A DNA stretch of 64,000 bases from Pseudomonas sp. B21-015 (GCF_024749285.1 NZ_CP087196.1:3906001-3970000), one strand, 5' to 3'. Counted from the stretch's first letter, positions 44,745 through 54,568 are shown. Notes: generated from the letters alone by a model not told the origin. Program-made: numbers and translations.

Positions 44745-44889
44745 GAGCGCCGCCGACGCCGATCCAGTTCTCCGGCGCGACTTCCAGAAAGTCGAAAGCG
44801 CCCTCCGGGGCCGCTTGCAGGTCCTTGATCAAACCGCGGCGCAAGCCTAGCCCGACGGTCGCCGGTACTGATGTGAGGGGAATCTGCAT
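44745..44889 (-). pseudogene. N-terminal fragment of an HvfB-like DUF692 protein
   Basis: ATG 44889 opens [36 protein letters not shown], the N-terminal strand and the ENW motif of DUF692 multinuclear iron enzymes. The similarity then stops and the frame runs into out-of-frame hvfC sequence. About 0.7-0.8 kb is missing. The usual precursor gene (DUF2282) is also absent upstream. Confidence 0.65.
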
Positions 44890-45186
44890 GGTGTCGATCT
44901 CATCCGGTCTGGTCCGGTCTCCAGCGCCTGAACACTCAGTGCCGGCCGGCAGGCCCAGTTAGGCGACGCGGTGTGTCGGGGCTGTGTGCGCAAACGGCCA
45001 TTTTTCAGAGAACTGTATCGGACAGGCAGCCAGATACAGTGGGATACACGAACTAGACTTGTTGATTACCCCCGAAGGGGGAGCCAGGACGCGGTTATCG
45101 TCCTGTTCATTCCCACGATCACCGCCCAGAGGGGCATGCCTCGACAAACAATGCCTGCGGACCGTGATCCTGCTGAAGGAGCACAC

Positions 45187-46236
45187 ATGATGGACGAGGC
45201 CAGACTCAATGATTTCATGGGCAAACTGGTAAACGACATGGGCGGCGCGGCGATGCTCGCCAACGTCATCCTCGGCGAAGAGCTCGGCCTGTACCGGGCC
45301 ATGGCCGACAGTCAGCCAGTCACCCCCGAAGCACTCGCCGCGAAGACCGGCTGCAACACCCGCCTGCTGCGTGAATGGCTCAGCGCCCACGCCGCCTCCG
45401 GTTACATGGAACACCGCAACGGCCAGTTCCGCCTGCCCGAAGAGCAAGCCCTGGCGCTGGCGATCGAAGATTCACCGGTCTATGTGGCCGGCGGTATCGG
45501 CGTGGTTGCGTCGTTTTTCCATGACAAGGACAAACTGGTCAACGCCATGCGCGGCAACGGTGCCCTGCCCTGGGGCGATCACCATCCGTGCATGTTCAGC
45601 GGCACGGAACGGTTCTTCCGCCCAGGGTACAAGGCGCATCTGGTCAGTGAATGGCTGCCGGCCCTCGATGGGGTGGTCGCCAAACTGGAGGCCGGCGCGA
45701 AGGTGGCAGACATCGGCTGCGGCCACGGCGCCTCGACCGTGATCATGGCCCAGGCATTCCCGGATTCGCGGTTCGTCGGTTTCGACTACCACGCACCCTC
45801 CGTCACCGTCGCCACCCAGCGCGCCGAAGAAGGTGGGGTGGCCGGCCGGGCGAGGTTCTTCCAGGGCACCGCCAAGAGCTATCCGGGCGACGACTATGAC
45901 CTGATCTGCTACTTCGACTGCCTGCACGACATGGGTGACCCGGTCGGCGCCGCGCGGCATGCCTATGAATCGCTCAAACCCGACGGCACGGTGCTGCTGG
46001 TGGAGCCTTTCGCCAACGACACCCTCGACGAAAACACCACCCCGGTGGGACGGCTGTTCTACGCCGCCTCGACCTTTATCTGTACGCCTAACTCGCTGTC
46101 CCAGGAAGTCGGCCTCGGGCTCGGTGCCCAGGCGGGCGAAGCACGGTTGCGCAAGGTCTTCACCGAGGCGGGGTTCACCCAGTTCCGGCGGGCCACGGAA
46201 ACGCCGTTCAACCTGATACTGGAGGCGCGGAAATAG
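45187..46236 (+). CDS. Rv2258c-like methyltransferase with N-terminal winged helix
   Basis: A 349-residue protein; AAGGAG precedes ATG 45187, and earlier in-frame starts have no support. The N-terminal winged-helix-like domain (MGGAAMLANVILGEELGLYRAM, TGCNTRLLREWLSAHAASGYM) precedes a SAM-binding domain with KVADIGCGHGASTVIMAQAFP, FVGFDYHAPSV and DLICYFDCLHDMGDPVGAA. It resembles the Rv2258c family of methyltransferases. Substrate unknown. Confidence 0.85.
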   Translation: MMDEARLNDFMGKLVNDMGGAAMLANVILGEELGLYRAMADSQPVTPEALAAKTGCNTRLLREWLSAHAASGYMEHRNGQFRLPEEQALALAIEDSPVYVAGGIGVVASFFHDKDKLVNAMRGNGALPWGDHHPCMFSGTERFFRPGYKAHLVSEWLPALDGVVAKLEAGAKVADIGCGHGASTVIMAQAFPDSRFVGFDYHAPSVTVATQRAEEGGVAGRARFFQGTAKSYPGDDYDLICYFDCLHDMGDPVGAARHAYESLKPDGTVLLVEPFANDTLDENTTPVGRLFYAASTFICTPNSLSQEVGLGLGAQAGEARLRKVFTEAGFTQFRRATETPFNLILEARK

Positions 46237-46286
46237 AGGCAGGCCATCTGCCCGGGTGATCCGCCAGCAACTGGCGAAACCCAATT

Positions 46287-46382
46287 CCTGTGGGAGCGAG
46301 CCTACTCGCGATGGCGGTGTGTCAGGCAGTATCTATGTTGAATGTGCCGCCCCCTTCGCGAGCAGGCTCGCTCCCACAGGGG
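46287..46382. repeat. REP doublet
   Basis: Inverted pair of CTGTGGGAGCGAGCCTRCTCGC between the methyltransferase and the convergent dhcR-like gene. Confidence 0.88.
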
Positions 46383-46389
46383 AATGTTG

Positions 46390-47289
46390 TCATCGCGCGG
46401 AGAGGCGCTCGCCGAGGTTTTCAGCCTTGAGAATATCGAACAGCGCTTGCGCCGCCGCCGACAGTTCATGCCCCGTCGTCAGCACTCCGATCGCCCGCTC
46501 CACCACCGGATCACGCAGGGTAATGCAACGCGCGCCCAGCTCGCGCATCTGCCCGGCGCACAACGCTGGCACCGCGCTCACGCCCAATCCGCTGGCCACC
46601 ATCCGCCCGACCGTCGCCAACTGATGACTTTCAAACTCCACCGGCAATTTCATGCCCCGCGACTGCAAGTGCTCTTCGAGCATCACCCGCACCGTGGACG
46701 GTCGCTGCAAGGTAATGAACGGTTCCTTGAGCAAGGTCTGCCAATCGATATCGCCCAGGTCCGCCAGCGGTGAATCGAACGGCACCACCGCCACAAACCG
46801 GTCGATGTACAAGGGGGTAAATTCCAGCGACGAACTCTGGGTCGGTTCAAACGCCACGCCCAATTCCACCTGGCGGTCGCGAACCATTTCCAGCACCTGC
46901 TCGTTGATCACGTCGTTCACCGTGACGTTGACCTTGGGATAACGCGCGCGAAAGGTCTTGAGAATCGGCGGCAGCAGGTTGCCGGCAAACGACGGCATCG
47001 CCGCCAGGGTCACGCGGCCACGCTGGAGGGTGAAGCGTTGCCGGAGCTCATCCTCGGCATTGTCCCAATCCGCGATCAACCGGCGAGCCAATGGCAGCAG
47101 CGATTCGCCTTCCGCGGTCAGTGCGACGTTGCGGGTATTGCGCGTGAACAGGCGCCCGCCCAGGCCCTCCTCCAGCGCCTTGATGGTCAGGCTCAACGCC
47201 GACTGGGACAGGTGCAGCCGCTCGCAAGCCACGGCAAAACTCAAACTCTGGGCCACGGCCAGAAACGCACGGATCTGTTTAACGGTCAT
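46390..47289 (-). CDS. dhcR: LysR-family regulator, DhcR-like
   Basis: A 299-residue regulator from ATG 47289 with GGAGA upstream. The winged helix is MTVKQIRAFLAVAQSLSFAV, then LHLSQSALSLTIKALEEGLG. It is divergent from a CoA-transferase/thiolase operon, the same order as P. aeruginosa dhcR-dhcA-dhcB-atoB, where the regulator controls 3-dehydrocarnitine and ketone-body use. The symbol rests on that synteny, recalled and not searched. Confidence 0.75.
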   Translation of the reverse strand: MTVKQIRAFLAVAQSLSFAVACERLHLSQSALSLTIKALEEGLGGRLFTRNTRNVALTAEGESLLPLARRLIADWDNAEDELRQRFTLQRGRVTLAAMPSFAGNLLPPILKTFRARYPKVNVTVNDVINEQVLEMVRDRQVELGVAFEPTQSSSLEFTPLYIDRFVAVVPFDSPLADLGDIDWQTLLKEPFITLQRPSTVRVMLEEHLQSRGMKLPVEFESHQLATVGRMVASGLGVSAVPALCAGQMRELGARCITLRDPVVERAIGVLTTGHELSAAAQALFDILKAENLGERLSAR

Positions 47290-47431
47290 GGCCGATGTCT
47301 CCAACGTAATACATTGGTGAGTTTTATCTATCAATCAACCTTAAAAATCAACTTAACAAATAAATCCTCCAGCGCGACACTCCCTCCCCATCCGGCTAGC
47401 CAGCCGCCCACAAAGAATAAAAGAGGTGCAT

Positions 47432-48130
47432 ATGGCAGGGTTCGACAAGCGCGTGTATTCCTATGAGGAAGCGATGGCCGGTCTTGAAGACGGCATGACC
47501 GTGATTTCCGGCGGCTTCGGCCTGTGCGGGATTCCGGAAAACCTCATAGCCGAGATCAAGCACCGAGGCACGCGCGACCTCACCGTAGTGTCCAACAACT
47601 GCGGCGTCGACGGTTTCGGCCTCGGTGTGCTGCTGGTAGACCGGCAGATCCGCAAAGTGGTGGCCTCCTACGTCGGCGAAAACGCACTGTTCGAAAAGCA
47701 GCTGCTGAGCGGCGAAATCGAAGTCGTCCTGACCCCCCAAGGCACCCTCGCCGAAAAAATGCGCGCAGGCGGTGCCGGCATCCCGGCGTTCTTCACCGCC
47801 ACCGGCGTCGGCACTCCGGTGGCCGAAGGCAAGGAAGTGCGCGAATTCAAGGGTCGCAAGTACCTGATGGAAGAATCCATCACCGGTGACTTCGCCATCG
47901 TCAAAGGCTGGAAAGCCGACCATTTCGGTAACGTGGTCTATCGCCACACCGCCCAGAACTTCAACCCGCTGGCCGCCACCGCCGGCAAGATCACCGTGGT
48001 CGAAGTCGAAGAAATCGTCGAACCCGGCGAGCTGGACCCGTCGCAGATCCACACCCCTGGCATCTACGTCGACCGGGTCATTTGCGGCACGTTCGAAAAG
48101 CGCATCGAACAGCGCACCGTGCGTAAGTGA
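47432..48130 (+). CDS. dhcA: 3-ketoacid/dehydrocarnitine CoA-transferase subunit A
   Basis: A 232-residue alpha subunit of a two-subunit CoA-transferase. ATG 47432 follows AAGAGG. The CoA-binding glycine motif is [19 protein letters not shown], and the rest ([42 protein letters not shown]) is standard for the family. It works with the subunit encoded 36 bp downstream to move CoA between succinyl- or acetyl-CoA and a 3-keto acid, feeding the thiolase. Confidence 0.85.
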   Translation: MAGFDKRVYSYEEAMAGLEDGMTVISGGFGLCGIPENLIAEIKHRGTRDLTVVSNNCGVDGFGLGVLLVDRQIRKVVASYVGENALFEKQLLSGEIEVVLTPQGTLAEKMRAGGAGIPAFFTATGVGTPVAEGKEVREFKGRKYLMEESITGDFAIVKGWKADHFGNVVYRHTAQNFNPLAATAGKITVVEVEEIVEPGELDPSQIHTPGIYVDRVICGTFEKRIEQRTVRK

Positions 48131-48166
48131 TCCCCTGCCCCCGGACCGAATGAAGGAATAACAACA

Positions 48167-48832
48167 ATGGCACTTTCCCGCGAACAAATGGCTCAGCGCG
48201 TCGCCCGCGAAATGCAGGACGGCTACTACGTGAACCTCGGCATCGGCATTCCGACCCTGGTCGCCAACTACATCCCCGAAGGCATGGAAGTCATGCTGCA
48301 ATCGGAAAACGGCCTGCTCGGCATGGGCGCCTTTCCGACCGATGCCGAAGTCGACGCCGACATGATCAACGCCGGCAAGCAAACAGTGACCGCGCGAATC
48401 GGCGCGTCGATTTTCTCCTCCGCCGAATCGTTCGCGATGATCCGCGGCGGCCACATCGACCTGACCGTGCTGGGCGCGTTCGAAGTGGACGTCGAAGGCA
48501 ACATCGCCTCCTGGATGATCCCCGGCAAACTGGTCAAGGGCATGGGCGGCGCGATGGACCTGGTGGCCGGTGCGGACAATATCATCGTCACCATGACCCA
48601 CGCCTCCAAGGACGGCGAGTCGAAACTGCTGCCCCGTTGCAGCCTGCCGCTGACCGGTGCCGGTTGCATCAAACGCGTGCTGACCGACCTAGCCTACCTG
48701 GAAATCCACAACGGCGCGTTCATTCTCAAGGAACGCGCGCCGGGCGTGAGCGTCGAAGAAATCGTCGCCAAGACCGCGGGTAAACTGATCGTGCCTGACC
48801 ACGTCCCGCAAATGCAGTTCGCTGCCCAGTGA
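48167..48832 (+). CDS. dhcB: 3-ketoacid/dehydrocarnitine CoA-transferase subunit B
   Basis: A 221-residue beta subunit. The catalytic Glu lies in [16 protein letters not shown], and [22 protein letters not shown] precedes it. Other family blocks are [21 protein letters not shown] and [19 protein letters not shown] precedes the ATG. Middle gene of the dhcA-dhcB-atoB operon. Confidence 0.87.
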   Translation: MALSREQMAQRVAREMQDGYYVNLGIGIPTLVANYIPEGMEVMLQSENGLLGMGAFPTDAEVDADMINAGKQTVTARIGASIFSSAESFAMIRGGHIDLTVLGAFEVDVEGNIASWMIPGKLVKGMGGAMDLVAGADNIIVTMTHASKDGESKLLPRCSLPLTGAGCIKRVLTDLAYLEIHNGAFILKERAPGVSVEEIVAKTAGKLIVPDHVPQMQFAAQ

Positions 48833-48843
48833 GGAATCCTTCC

Positions 48844-50025
48844 ATGCAAGAAGTCGTGATTGTTGCCGCCACTCGCACTGCCATCGGCAGCTTCCAGGGG
48901 GCGCTGGCGAATGTATCCGCGGTTGACCTCGGTGCTGCGGTGATCCGTCAACTGCTGGCGCAGACCGGGCTGGACCCGGCGCACGTCGATGAAGTGATCA
49001 TGGGCCAGGTGCTGACCGCCGGTGCCGGACAAAACCCTGCGCGTCAGGCCGCGATCAAGGCTGGCCTGCCCTTCGCCGTGCCGGCCATGACCCTGAACAA
49101 GGTCTGTGGTTCGGGCCTCAAAGCGCTGCATCTGGCGGCGCAGGCGATTCGCTGCGGCGATGCCGAGGTGATCATCGCCGGCGGCCAGGAAAACATGAGC
49201 CTGGCCAATTACGTCATGCCCGGTGCTCGCACGGGGTTGCGCATGGGTCACGCACAGATCGTCGACACGATGATCAGCGACGGTTTGTGGGATGCGTTCA
49301 ACGATTACCACATGGGCATCACCGCCGAGAATCTGGCTGAGAAATACAGCCTGACCCGTGAGCAACAGGACGCCTTCGCTGCCGCGTCCCAGCAGAAAGC
49401 CGTGGCCGCCATCGAAGCCGGGCGGTTTGCCGACGAAATCACCCCGATCCTGATCCCGCAGCGCAAGGGCGATCCGGTTGCCTTCGCCACCGATGAACAG
49501 CCTCGGGCCGGCACCACCGCCGACTCCCTGGGCAAACTGAAAGCGGCCTTCAAGAAGGACGGTTCGGTGACTGCCGGCAACGCGTCTTCGCTGAACGACG
49601 GTGCCGCCGCCGTGATCCTGATGAGCGCCGAAAAAGCCAAGGCCCTCGGTCTGCCGGTGCTGGCAAAAATCGCCGCTTACGCCAACGCGGGCGTCGACCC
49701 GGCGATCATGGGCATCGGCCCGGTCAGCGCCACCCGTCGTTGCCTGGACAAGGCCGGCTGGTCCATCGATCAACTGGACCTGATCGAAGCCAACGAAGCC
49801 TTCGCCGCGCAATCTTTGGCGGTGGCCAAGGATCTGGAATGGGACCAGAACAAAGTCAACGTCAACGGTGGCGCCATTGCCCTGGGCCATCCGATCGGTG
49901 CTTCGGGTTGCCGGGTGCTGGTGACGTTGCTGCATGAAATGATCAAGCAGGACGCCAGGAAAGGTCTGGCGACGTTATGCATCGGTGGAGGCCAAGGCGT
50001 GGCACTGGCCATCGAAAGAGCTTAA
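48844..50025 (+). CDS. atoB: Acetyl-CoA C-acetyltransferase
   Basis: Thiolase of 393 residues that cleaves acetoacetyl-CoA to two acetyl-CoA. ATG 48844, with GAGGAA upstream, is 11 bp after dhcB. The active-site Cys near residue 88 is in [17 protein letters not shown]. His is in [19 protein letters not shown], and the second Cys/Gly motif is [13 protein letters not shown]. Last gene of the operon, followed by a REP doublet. Confidence 0.9.
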   Translation: MQEVVIVAATRTAIGSFQGALANVSAVDLGAAVIRQLLAQTGLDPAHVDEVIMGQVLTAGAGQNPARQAAIKAGLPFAVPAMTLNKVCGSGLKALHLAAQAIRCGDAEVIIAGGQENMSLANYVMPGARTGLRMGHAQIVDTMISDGLWDAFNDYHMGITAENLAEKYSLTREQQDAFAAASQQKAVAAIEAGRFADEITPILIPQRKGDPVAFATDEQPRAGTTADSLGKLKAAFKKDGSVTAGNASSLNDGAAAVILMSAEKAKALGLPVLAKIAAYANAGVDPAIMGIGPVSATRRCLDKAGWSIDQLDLIEANEAFAAQSLAVAKDLEWDQNKVNVNGGAIALGHPIGASGCRVLVTLLHEMIKQDARKGLATLCIGGGQGVALAIERA

Positions 50026-50029
50026 AAGC

Positions 50030-50124
50030 TTCGCGAGCAAGCCCGCTCCCACAGGGGATTTAGGTGAGGCACAGTTTTTGTGTTCACTGAAGATCAACTG
50101 TGGGAGCGGGCTTGCTCGCGAAAA
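50030..50124. repeat. REP doublet (opposite arrangement)
   Basis: Inverted pair with the motifs TTCGCGAGCAAGCCCGCTCC and GGAGCGGGCTTGCTCGCGAA, arranged in the opposite order to the other doublets. It lies between atoB and the convergent mntH. Confidence 0.88.
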
Positions 50125-50152
50125 GGCCCGATCAGGCAATACACCTCCCGAC

Positions 50153-51487
50153 TCAGCCCACAAACTGCAAAATCAACCAGCTATTCGCCCCGCTGATCAC
50201 CGTAAACAATCCCCACGCCAACACCCGCGTTGGCAGTCGATTCACAAACGGCCCCATGAGCTGCTGATCGTTGGTCATGCGAATCAACGGATACAACGCG
50301 AATGGCAATTGCAGACTCAACACCACCTGACTCAACACCAGCAGCTTGCCGATTGCCCCATCGCCCATCAGCCATACGCCGATAAACGCCGGGATCAGCG
50401 CCAGCCCGCGAGTGATCAACCGCCGTTGCCAGCAGGGCAGCCGCAGGTTCAGGTAGCCCTCCATGATCACCTGGCCGGCGATGGTGCCGGTGAAGGTCGA
50501 GCTCTGCCCCGACGCCAGCAACGCCACGCCAAACAGCACGCTGGCCAACGCACCGCCCACCAATGGATCGAGCAGATGATAGGCATCCTGGATGTCCACC
50601 ACGTCGGTATGCCCGGTCTTGTGAAACGCCGCGGCGGCCAGAATCAGGATCGCGGCGTTGACCAGCAGCGCCAGCGTCAGAGAACCGATGGTGTCGATGC
50701 GCGCCAGTTTGACCGCGTCCTGCTTGCTGGCCAGGTCCTTGCCGATCATTCGGGTCTGCACGATCGAGGTGTGCAGATAGAGGTTATGCGGCATCACCGT
50801 GGCCCCGAGAATACCGATGGCCAGGTACAGCGGCGCCGCATCGCCGAGGGCTGAAAGTGACGGCGTAAAGCCCCGGGCGACGTCCGGCCAGTAGGGTTTG
50901 ATCAGCAACAGCTCGACGAAGAAACACGCGCCAATAGTGCCCACCAGCACCAGCATGATCGCCTCCAGTCGGCGAAAGCCCCGGTTTTGCAGCGCCAATA
51001 CCAGCAGCGTGTCGAACGCGGTGAGCGCGATGCCGAAGGTCAGCGAACAACCCAGCAGCAGGTGGAACGCCAGCGCACAGCCGAGCACTTCGGCGAGGTC
51101 GGTGGCGATGATCGAAATTTCCGCCAGCAGCCACTGGGTCCGTGCGGTCCGCGTGCTGTAGCGATCCCGGCACAACTGCGCCAGATCACGCCCGGTGGCG
51201 ATGCCCAGACGCGAGCACAAACACTGCACCACCATCCCCGCCAGACTCGCCAGCAACACCACGAACAACAGGCTGTAGCCAAACCGCGAACCGGCCTCGA
51301 TGGCGGTAGCCCAGTTGCCCGGGTCCATGTAGCCGATGGACACCAGCAAACCGGGGCCGGCAAAGCGCAGGACGCGCTTGAAGAAGGCTGCACGAGGGTC
51401 AACGGCAACCGTGCCGGCCACTTCCGGTGGGCAAAACGGCGCAGTACCGACTTCGGGCAAACTGAATTTCACACAAGCATCCGTCAA
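50153..51487 (-). CDS. mntH: Nramp divalent metal transporter
   Basis: A 444-residue transporter with about 11 helices, importing Mn2+ and Fe2+ with protons. The metal-site helix 1 carries GYMDPGNWATAIEAGSRFGY (DPGN). Helix 6 carries ILGATVMPHNLYLHTSIVQTR (MPHN). Both Nramp signatures are complete. Convergent with atoB and divergent from the membrane-protein gene at 51621. No manganese riboswitch was recognised in the 133-bp upstream gap. Confidence 0.88.
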   Translation of the reverse strand: MTDACVKFSLPEVGTAPFCPPEVAGTVAVDPRAAFFKRVLRFAGPGLLVSIGYMDPGNWATAIEAGSRFGYSLLFVVLLASLAGMVVQCLCSRLGIATGRDLAQLCRDRYSTRTARTQWLLAEISIIATDLAEVLGCALAFHLLLGCSLTFGIALTAFDTLLVLALQNRGFRRLEAIMLVLVGTIGACFFVELLLIKPYWPDVARGFTPSLSALGDAAPLYLAIGILGATVMPHNLYLHTSIVQTRMIGKDLASKQDAVKLARIDTIGSLTLALLVNAAILILAAAAFHKTGHTDVVDIQDAYHLLDPLVGGALASVLFGVALLASGQSSTFTGTIAGQVIMEGYLNLRLPCWQRRLITRGLALIPAFIGVWLMGDGAIGKLLVLSQVVLSLQLPFALYPLIRMTNDQQLMGPFVNRLPTRVLAWGLFTVISGANSWLILQFVG

Positions 51488-51620
51488 CAGTTGGGAGCGC
51501 GCAGCTTAGACGTTTCGCGCACTCCGGTGTAGGCGCTCAGCGCTTGTGCAGAGAGCGCCCTGAGCATTTCCTCACCCGCAATGCTAACGTGGCCGGCTCA
51601 CACCGATCGGAGACGCGTGC

Positions 51621-52379
51621 GTGCTGATGCTCAAACTGTTGGTGATTCCGGGATTTCTGTTGCTGATTTCCCTGGCCGGAAAACGCTGGGGCCCAAGCGT
51701 CGCCGGTTGGCTGTCGGGGTTGCCGGTGGTGGTCGGGCCGATTCTGTTCTTCCTCGCCATCGAGCAAGGCCTGGTGTTCGCCGCTCAGGCGGCGACGGCA
51801 GCGTTATCGGCAATGTTCGCAATGATTGCCTTTTGCGTGACCTATGCCCAGGTTGCACAACGCTTGAGCTGGCCGTGGGCGCTGACGATTTCGCTGCTGG
51901 TCTGGGCTCTGGCTGCCAGCGTGTTGTCGCTGATCCCGCCGTCGCTGGTGTTCTCGGTGATCGCGGCCGCCACCGCATTGCTGGCCGCGCCGCACCTGTT
52001 TCCCTCGGTGCAGCCCATCGTTTCAGGCCCGGCGCCGAAGTCCGACAAACTGCTGCTGCGCATGCTGGCCGGCGCCCTGCTCACATTGGCCGTCACATTG
52101 CTGGCCAGCACCGTGGGTGAACGCTGGAGCGGTCTGCTCGCGGTATTCCCGGTGCTGGGCAGTGTGATGGCGGTGTTTTCCCAGCAGACTCGCGGGCCGG
52201 CTTTTACTGCGGCGTTGCTCAGGGCGACAGCGACCGGGATGTATTCGTTTGCGGCGTTTTGTCTGGTGCTGGCGTTGGCGTTGCCAAGGTTGGGATGGCT
52301 GGGTTTTGTCTTAGGGGCAGGCGTGTCGTTGGGGATGCTATTGATCACTAAACGGCTGGCATTGCGTTCGAGAACTTAA
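51621..52379 (+). CDS. Multi-pass membrane protein of unknown function
   Basis: A 252-residue protein from GTG 51621, with GGAGA upstream; ATG 51627 is an alternative. About eight hydrophobic helices, including LLVIPGFLLLISLAGKRWG, LSGLPVVVGPILFFLAIEQG and, in the second half, LLAVFPVLGSVMAVFSQQT. The GLPVVVGP and FPVLGSVMAVF blocks look like an internal repeat, suggesting a two-fold transporter-like design. No family named. Confidence 0.65.
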   Translation: MLMLKLLVIPGFLLLISLAGKRWGPSVAGWLSGLPVVVGPILFFLAIEQGLVFAAQAATAALSAMFAMIAFCVTYAQVAQRLSWPWALTISLLVWALAASVLSLIPPSLVFSVIAAATALLAAPHLFPSVQPIVSGPAPKSDKLLLRMLAGALLTLAVTLLASTVGERWSGLLAVFPVLGSVMAVFSQQTRGPAFTAALLRATATGMYSFAAFCLVLALALPRLGWLGFVLGAGVSLGMLLITKRLALRSRT

Positions 52380-52410
52380 CGCTACCACGGCAGCTGCTAC
52401 AGATCGCGAT

Positions 52411-52449
52411 CCATGGGATGATCGCCGTCAAAGCGCGATCATCCCATGG
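52411..52449 (+). promoter_or_regulatory. Strong hairpin abutting the ribosome site of the next gene
   Basis: CCATGGGATGATCGC (52411-52425) pairs perfectly with GCGATCATCCCATGG (52435-52449) around a 9-nt loop. The last two bases of the stem are the start of the GGAGAG ribosome site for ATG 52459. There is no T-tract, so it is not a normal terminator. It may control translation or stability of the following mRNA. Confidence 0.6.
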
Positions 52450-52458
52450 AGAGTTTGA

Positions 52459-53046
52459 ATGTCATTGTTGAGTAAAAAAGCCGTTGTTCTGCTGCTGATG
52501 GCGGCCGCCAGCCTCGGAGCCTTGAATGCGCAGGCGGCCAAGGCCACTGCCAAGGATACGGCACCGACCCAAAAGGTTTCGATGCTCGGCGGCAAGTTCA
52601 CCTTCACCCTGCCCAAGGGTTTCATCGCCAACCCGCTGCCAGCCGGCGACGCGGCCACCGGTACCGCCGGGGCAACAGGCACGATGTACACCAACCAGAC
52701 CACCAAAACCGTGGTGATCGCCGCTGAAAACACCATTCCCGGCGGCGTCAACGTCAAGGACAACGACGGTGAGTTCCTCGACGCCACCGTGTCCGCCTTC
52801 GCCACCGAGCAACGCAAGGCACTGCCGGACTTCAACAAACTGAGCGAAAAAAGCCTGACCCAGAAAGGCACGGGCCTGGGCCTTCGGCAGATCGACAGCA
52901 CCGCCACCCAAGGCGGTGGCATGACCCTCGACAGCACGTTGATGGCCGCTTCCGGCACGCGCATGGCCATCGTTCAGATCATCTCCCGCCCCAACGACAA
53001 AACCGGCCACGAAACGCTGGTCAAACAGATCGTCACCGGCAAATAG
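52459..53046 (+). CDS. Periplasmic DcrB-like protein
   Basis: A 195-residue protein with a signal peptide (VVLLLMAAASLGALNAQA). The mature part (MLGGKFTFTLPKGFIANPLPAGD, TVVIAAENTIPGGVNVKDND, MAIVQIISRPNDKTGHETLVKQIV) resembles the DcrB/PsbP-like fold. Function unknown. Its ribosome site sits at the foot of the hairpin at 52411-52449. Confidence 0.6.
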   Translation: MSLLSKKAVVLLLMAAASLGALNAQAAKATAKDTAPTQKVSMLGGKFTFTLPKGFIANPLPAGDAATGTAGATGTMYTNQTTKTVVIAAENTIPGGVNVKDNDGEFLDATVSAFATEQRKALPDFNKLSEKSLTQKGTGLGLRQIDSTATQGGGMTLDSTLMAASGTRMAIVQIISRPNDKTGHETLVKQIVTGK

Positions 53047-53057
53047 ACCCGACCGAC

Positions 53058-53774
53058 TCAGGGATTGAGGCGCTGCAACCAGGCGCTCAGATCCTGCATC
53101 TCGGTGGCACTGATGCTGTGGCCGACACCTTCGTAGGCATGAAACTCAGGCTTGAGTGACAGGCGCTGCAACAGGCTGTCGGCCTCGGTGCCATCGTTGT
53201 AGGGCAAGCGTTTGTCGGCGGTGCCATGACCGATGAAAATCGCCAGCGACTGGCGTTTTTCATCCGGTTCGAGTTCGGACTTGAGCACCGGCAGGATTCG
53301 CCCGCTCAACGCCGCAATGCCACCTACTGCCTCGGGATGACGCAACGCCACTTCGTAGGACATGATCGCGCCCTGGCTGAAACCCACCAGGAATACCTTG
53401 TCCGTTTCGGTGTGATATTTCTTCGCCGCTTGGGCGACGAAGTCCAGTAGCACCTGGCCGCTGGCCTTCAGGTCGTCCGTCTCGCCGTTATAGGCGCCGT
53501 CGCCCTTTTTGCGAAACCACTGGTAACTGCCCTCCTCCATCGTCATCGGCGCCCGCACCGACAGATAGTTGTACTGCGGCGGCAATTCATCCTTGATGCC
53601 GAACAGGTCCTGCTCGTCGCTGCCGTAACCATGCAGGAAAATCACCAGAGGCTGGTGACGGGATTCAGCGTTGGCCTGCTCCAGGTATTTGAGCGGCAGA
53701 TCGGTGTGCAGTGGGGTTTGAGCATGAACGGCGGTGGACGCCAGGAGCGTGAGCAGAGCGAGCAACTTCAACAT
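53058..53774 (-). CDS. Secreted carboxylesterase/phospholipase-type alpha/beta hydrolase
   Basis: A 238-residue enzyme from ATG 53774 with GAAGGAAGG upstream and a signal peptide (LLALLTLLASTAVHAQ). The triad is visible: Ser in VFLVGFSQGAIMSYEVAL, Asp in IFIGHGTADKRLPYND, and His in HAYEGVGHSISATEM. FLHGYGSDEQDLFGI is the oxyanion region. This is the Abhydrolase_2 type, active on short acyl esters or lysophospholipids in the periplasm. Confidence 0.83.
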   Translation of the reverse strand: MLKLLALLTLLASTAVHAQTPLHTDLPLKYLEQANAESRHQPLVIFLHGYGSDEQDLFGIKDELPPQYNYLSVRAPMTMEEGSYQWFRKKGDGAYNGETDDLKASGQVLLDFVAQAAKKYHTETDKVFLVGFSQGAIMSYEVALRHPEAVGGIAALSGRILPVLKSELEPDEKRQSLAIFIGHGTADKRLPYNDGTEADSLLQRLSLKPEFHAYEGVGHSISATEMQDLSAWLQRLNP

Positions 53775-53937
53775 TAACCTTCCTTCACGGCGCGCAGGAT
53801 TCGGGGCAGAGCCTAACACTGTGAGGCGAGATGTCGATGATGGCCCAGGTATCTTCGCCGTTTCTGAGGCCGTCTTCGCGAGCGAGCCCGCTTGTGTCTT
53901 GCGCAGGAATTAGACTGAGGGTGAGAGCGGTGAGTGG

Positions 53938-54245
53938 GTACTGGCGCGCAGCACACCGACTTTCTTGCCCTTGAGTTCGGTCAGCGGGTCCTTGATGTCG
54001 CGACCCTCCTTCATCACGAAGCGTGCCGGGGTGTGGTAGTGCTTGATGGTGAAATCGACGTTCTTCTTGCGGTCGTCGGTGATGGTCATGGACGACAGGA
54101 TCGCGTCGATTTTCTTGACCCTCAGGGCCGGGATCAGGCCATCGAACTCTTGCTCGACCCAGGTGCACTTCACCTTCATCTGCTCGCACAGCGCATCACC
54201 GATATCCACGTCGAAACCGGTGAGTTTGCCGTCCGGGGTTTTCAT
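53938..54245 (-). pseudogene. Fragment of an amino-acid ABC transporter binding protein
   Basis: An internal piece of a lysine/arginine/ornithine-type periplasmic binding protein: [78 protein letters not shown]. The signal peptide, the first strand and the whole C-terminal lobe are missing. It ends in unrelated sequence. Confidence 0.8.
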
Positions 54246-54250
54246 CGAAA

Positions 54251-54440
54251 ATGTCGGATAACCGGCTTTTTGCCGATGGCCAGACGCTTAAGGTATTGGA
54301 ATGGCACGAAGATGCGATCGATCTACCGCCAGGTGCGCAGTTGCGGGCCAGCAGTGACGTTTGTGAGCAGCAGATGCATCGCGTTGGCCCGGCACGGATG
54401 GGGTTGCAGTTCCACCCGGAGTGGAATGCCGAATCGGTGG
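54251..54440 (+). pseudogene. Fragment of a class I glutamine amidotransferase domain
   Basis: The translated piece (VLEWHEDAIDLPPGAQLRASS, RMGLQFHPEWNAESVARE) is the C-terminal part of a GATase1 domain, including the His-Pro-Glu of the triad, but without the nucleophile half. It abuts the binding-protein fragment and runs into a REP-like repeat. Confidence 0.7.
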
Positions 54441-54568
54441 CGAGGGAGCTTGCTCCCGCTCGGCTGCGAAGCAGTCGTAAATACTGAAGATGCGATCTAT
54501 CCAGGAAATCGTGAGTGGCTGTTTTCAGGGCCGCTTCGCGCCCCAACGGGAGCAAGCTCCCTCGCCAC
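54436..54568. repeat. Second-type REP pair (GGCGAGGGAGCTTGCTCCCG)
   Basis: GGTGGCGAGGGAGCTTGCTC at 54436-54455 and its reverse complement at about 54549-54568, separated by about 90 bp. The motif differs from the GTGGGAGCGGGCTTGC type used elsewhere in the window. Confidence 0.8.
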
